DNA of 9,145 nucleotides from 66-474 sp035717365 (lineage in GTDB: Bacteria > Pseudomonadota > Gammaproteobacteria > Xanthomonadales > Rhodanobacteraceae). Both the position numbers and the translations under genes were made by a program. Shown one piece after another: positions 6,874 through 9,145 of the stretch. The DNA is taken from the NCBI GenBank assembly GCA_035717365.1, contig DASTIS010000234.1:1-9145 (forward strand). The letters are read 5' to 3'. The notes under the pieces are model-generated. The model was not told where the DNA came from and did not search any database. It worked only from the letters and a program-made list of their open reading frames with translations. Each line of letters starts with the position of its first letter. The first letter of the stretch is position 1.

Positions 6874-7815
6874 TCATTCTCCAGAGGTTGACCGGGCATT
6901 GATGACCATTGTCGCCCACGACAGGCCGACGCCAAAGCCGCACATCAGGACCCTCGGCGGTGGCGCTTCAAGCCGCGGCTGCAGCAGAAGCGGCAATGAC
7001 GAGGAAACCGTGTTGCCGGTTTGTGCGGCTTCGAACGGTACCTTGTCGGGAGCGATGCCCATCTTCTTTGCGAGGTTCTCCACGATGAACCGGCTCCCTT
7101 GATGAAACAGGAAAACGTCAATGTCGTCGGAAGACAACGATTCGCGTTCCAGATAGCGACGGATCTGGTCCGGCACCGCAGTCATGCTGAACTTGAATAC
7201 GTTGCTGCCGAGCATGCTCAGCTTGCCGCCGCGGCGGGGTACGCTGATCGAATGCCCGAGCGAGCCGTCGGTACCGAACATTGCGGGACGGCAACGGTAC
7301 ACCGGGTTGTCGCCAATCCAGGTAACCGTGGCCGCATCGCCGAACAGCAGGTCCGTATCCCAATTGCGCGGCTCGATGATGCGCGAGTAGGGATCGGCGG
7401 TGAACAGGAGGCCACAGCGCAGGCCATTCGCCTGCATGAGCGCCGTGATCACGGCCAGGCCGTAGACGTACCCCGAGCAGCCCAGCGAAATGTCGAAGCA
7501 GGCTACGTCGTGCTTGAGGCCCAGCTTCTTGTGAACTATGGCCGATGTATGCGGCAATCCATGGGCGTCGGGGTTCTGCGTGCACACGATCAGGCAATCG
7601 ACATCTTCCTTGCGGATGGCCGAGGCCCGCTGCAGGTCGGCGAAGGCCGCCACGCACATGTCGGAAGTTTCCTGGTCGGCGGACAGCCTGGCCACCGACT
7701 CGAAGCCGATCTTGTCGCGGATGAAGGCTTCGTCCTTGCCGGCAGCCGCGCTGCGCGCGATGTTCGAAACCCGTTCCGGCGCGATGAAACGGCCGATGGC
7801 CTTGATGCCAATCAT
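6874..7815 (-). CDS. 3-oxoacyl-ACP synthase III-like (FabH family) enzyme
   Basis: 313 residues from ATG 7815-7813, which shares its A with the upstream TGA (7817-7815) and has GGGG about seven bases before it. Two in-frame GTG codons just upstream (7821, 7818) are alternatives. The thiolase-fold triad is intact: C113 in DISLGCSGYVYG, H238 in FLFHQGSR and N268 in QTGNTVSSSLP, near the positions of FabH C112/H244/N274. LFGDAATVTW and the C-terminal CGFGVGLSWA glycine-rich segment also fit. FabH enzymes condense an acyl-CoA with malonyl-ACP to give 3-oxoacyl-ACP. FabH-like proteins in secondary pathways use other starters or transfer acyl groups. Adjacent to a dedicated ACP, it probably starts a short acyl chain for the amino sugar. 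Whether it condenses or only transfers cannot be told here. A housekeeping FabH is unlikely because no fab genes are near. Confidence 0.92.
   Translation of the reverse strand: MIGIKAIGRFIAPERVSNIARSAAAGKDEAFIRDKIGFESVARLSADQETSDMCVAAFADLQRASAIRKEDVDCLIVCTQNPDAHGLPHTSAIVHKKLGLKHDVACFDISLGCSGYVYGLAVITALMQANGLRCGLLFTADPYSRIIEPRNWDTDLLFGDAATVTWIGDNPVYRCRPAMFGTDGSLGHSISVPRRGGKLSMLGSNVFKFSMTAVPDQIRRYLERESLSSDDIDVFLFHQGSRFIVENLAKKMGIAPDKVPFEAAQTGNTVSSSLPLLLQPRLEAPPPRVLMCGFGVGLSWATMVINARSTSGE
6879..6882 (-). promoter_or_regulatory. Shine-Dalgarno GGAG for the ACP gene
   Basis: GGAG, read on the minus strand, ends five bases before the ACP ATG and lies in the last codons of the KAS III gene. It is the clearest ribosome binding site in the operon and supports the 6873 start. 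It may give the ACP higher output than its neighbours, which would suit a stoichiometric carrier. Confidence 0.7.
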
Positions 7816-8360
7816 CACCACACCCCGAAAAATATCTGCCCGATCAGCTTGCCGTCCTTGCTGATGTTGCCCTGATAAAAGGCTCCGATGTCACGCGCAT
7901 ACTGGATTTCCAAGGCGGCATCGGGACAGTGGTCCAGCCTGACGCGGACGAAAACGTATTTGCGTTTGGCGTCGGGATACACCGATTGCAGCAGGCGCTT
8001 GAAGCCGGCAATCACAGCCTCCATGCGGGTGAAAGGACCGATGGCACTGGGAATTTTCGCGATTCTCCCCTCGATCTCGAACCGCGCCGCGAGGCCGTCT
8101 TCATCGTAGGGCGCGCACTCGCTGATGTGCTCCTCGCGCTCGATGACAAAAAGCCTTCCGCCGCTGTCGCTCCATTCGGCAACCGGCTCCCCGTCCGCCA
8201 GCTCGTCCACATAGCTCACCTGCCGGTCGGTTCTGCGATGGAATTTCAGATCGATGTTGGTCGAGTTCTTTCCGCGCACCCGTAGCAGATCATCGAATAC
8301 CGACGCGCTGTGGAGATAATCACGCGTGCCGCGAAACTGGAAATGTCGATCAAGTTTCAC
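7815..8360 (-). CDS. Unrecognised 181-residue protein of the acyl-sugar operon
   Basis: I do not recognise the family. The start is GTG 8360-8358, overlapping the acyltransferase stop as GTGA, and the stop TGA overlaps the KAS III start. It is soluble, with no signal peptide or membrane helix, and mixed in charge. The N-terminus has RGTRDYLHSASVFDDLL (11-27). Strand-like stretches follow (VSYVDE; GRLFVIERE). A probable helix lies at about 108-127 (IGPFTRMEAVIAGFKRLLQS). The C-terminal part alternates like beta strands (KYVFVRVRLD, LEIQYARDIGAFYQGNI, LIGQIFFGVW) and ends on Trp181. A helix followed by long strands would allow a hotdog-like or other small alpha/beta fold, but this is speculation. 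Between an LpxD-like transferase and a KAS III, it may process the acyl-ACP intermediate (reduction, dehydration, release) or act as a partner of one of them. The gene is well supported by its exact coupling on both sides; the function is unknown. Confidence 0.85.
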   Translation of the reverse strand: MKLDRHFQFRGTRDYLHSASVFDDLLRVRGKNSTNIDLKFHRRTDRQVSYVDELADGEPVAEWSDSGGRLFVIEREEHISECAPYDEDGLAARFEIEGRIAKIPSAIGPFTRMEAVIAGFKRLLQSVYPDAKRKYVFVRVRLDHCPDAALEIQYARDIGAFYQGNISKDGKLIGQIFFGVW

Positions 8361-9130
8361 TGCTCGGTGCCCTTCAGATAATTGCGCAAGGTGCGCGTAT
8401 GCTCGACGGCAAAATTTCCCGACACGTCGCCTTGTGGGGGGACATCGCGGATGACCACGGCCCCGAGGCGAATGCGGGCATGCTCGCCCACCCGGATCGC
8501 GTTGGAGATCGTCGCCGAGGCCCCTACCCAGGCGTGCGCACCGATGTGTGCGCGTCCCGCGATCACGCAGTGGCTGGACAGCGTGGCCGCTTCGCCGACG
8601 ATCGCATCGTGTCCTATATTTGCCCCGATTCCAATGTGCGCGCCCTTGGCGATTTGCGTAGCTTCGTGCCTGATTGCCGAGCGCGCAATGATCGCGCCCG
8701 CGTGGACGTACACCTGTTCGCCGATTTCGACGCCCCCGAAGTGCGGAATGTGCGTCCGCTCGCCCTGGACCACTTTCGCATACAGGCCATCGCAGCCAAT
8801 GATTGCGCCGGCATCAATGCAGGCGTTGCGCCGTACGACCGCCGGCCCACTGATCACGACGCGCGGCCCGATCTGCACGCCTGCTTCGATTTTCACATGA
8901 CCACGCAAAACGGCAGTGGTGTCCACCAACGCGGAGGCGTGTATCTCTGGTGCATCCGATGCGATGTCGGATAGCTGCGTCGCATGCAGGTGCAGGTAGA
9001 GTTCCTCGGCGAGATCGCTGATGATCAGCGCCTTGTCCGACAAGGGCTCGCGGCCGATCGCATTTGCCGGCGCAATAATGGCGCGCACACAGGGGTTGGC
9101 TGCTGCCTCGGCGAAGTAAACGCGATTCAT
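8357..9130 (-). CDS. LpxD-like hexapeptide-repeat N-acyltransferase
   Basis: 257 residues from ATG 9130-9128; the frame stays open to the window edge, so a slightly longer product is possible. An N-terminal part (about 1-60) is followed by left-handed beta-helix hexapeptide repeats (about 62-230: IHASALVDTTAVL, VKIEAGVQIG and so on) and a short helical tail. The spacing of the GCDGL loop (112-116), the HIPHFGGVEIGE insert (127-138) and NIGHDAIVGE (171-180) copies LpxD. H174 matches the catalytic histidine of E. coli LpxD (HIAHNVQIG). LpxD is usually about 340 residues, so this is a shorter relative. LpxD moves a hydroxyacyl group from ACP to the 2-amine of a UDP-sugar. With a sugar aminotransferase, ACP and KAS III in the same operon, I infer N-acylation of the dTDP-4-amino sugar from acyl-ACP. 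An acetyl-CoA-dependent sugar acetyltransferase (PglD/QdtC-like) is the main alternative. Confidence 0.88.
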   Translation of the reverse strand: MNRVYFAEAAANPCVRAIIAPANAIGREPLSDKALIISDLAEELYLHLHATQLSDIASDAPEIHASALVDTTAVLRGHVKIEAGVQIGPRVVISGPAVVRRNACIDAGAIIGCDGLYAKVVQGERTHIPHFGGVEIGEQVYVHAGAIIARSAIRHEATQIAKGAHIGIGANIGHDAIVGEAATLSSHCVIAGRAHIGAHAWVGASATISNAIRVGEHARIRLGAVVIRDVPPQGDVSGNFAVEHTRTLRNYLKGTEQ

Positions 9131-9145
9131 GGCCAGGCAGGCAAC
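9127..9145 (-). CDS. Possible 3' end of a further upstream operon gene
   Basis: The acyltransferase ATG (9130-9128) is followed by A, giving ATGA, the junction type seen throughout this operon. In that overlapping frame the visible bases would encode LPAWP and then stop at TGA 9129-9127. Only five codons are visible, so this rests on the junction pattern alone. Confidence 0.25.

Noticed and set aside
1..9145. CRISPR arrays, tRNA or rRNA genes, insertion sequences, attachment sites
   Set aside because: I looked for regular direct repeats, cloverleaf-like segments, transposase motifs and terminal inverted repeats and saw none; coding sequence fills almost the whole window.

Overview
The window reads as part of a surface-glycan (O-antigen or exopolysaccharide type) locus from a GC-rich Gram-negative bacterium. 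A gammaproteobacterium related to the Xanthomonadales is my best guess, from the high GC, the WecE-like enzyme and a degenerate REP-type repeat. I cannot fix the taxon from this sequence alone.

Layout: positions 1-2163 (+) hold the 3' part of a large two-domain family-2 glycosyltransferase that starts before the window. A 155-base convergent intergenic region (2164-2318) carries a degenerate palindromic repeat. From about 9130 down to 2319 everything lies on the minus strand as one tightly packed run of eight genes. In transcription order they are: LpxD-like hexapeptide acyltransferase, unrecognised 181-aa protein, ketoacyl-ACP synthase III (KAS III)-like enzyme, acyl carrier protein, two four-helix SMR/EamA-like membrane proteins, WecE-like sugar aminotransferase, and a YfhO-family polytopic membrane protein. 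Nearly every junction is a stop/start overlap or has no gap, so they are probably one operon. Its promoter lies beyond the right edge, and an ATGA junction at 9127-9130 hints that another gene precedes it.

How the genes may work together (inference): WecE would make dTDP-4-amino-4,6-dideoxygalactose. The dedicated ACP and KAS III would build or carry a special acyl group, and the LpxD-like enzyme would transfer it from the ACP to the sugar amine. This replaces the usual WecD/GNAT acetylation. The SMR-like pair resembles ArnE/ArnF, which flip undecaprenyl-phosphate sugars. YfhO proteins are thought to be GT-C-fold glycosyltransferases acting outside the cytoplasmic membrane on lipid-linked donors. 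The operon may therefore encode most of a pathway that makes an unusually N-acylated amino sugar, flips it and adds it to a periplasmic glycan. The polyprenyl-phosphate glycosyltransferase that should link sugar to lipid is not in the window. Neither are the RmlA/RmlB enzymes that would supply the dTDP-4-keto-6-deoxyglucose substrate. The 181-aa protein is the main unknown.
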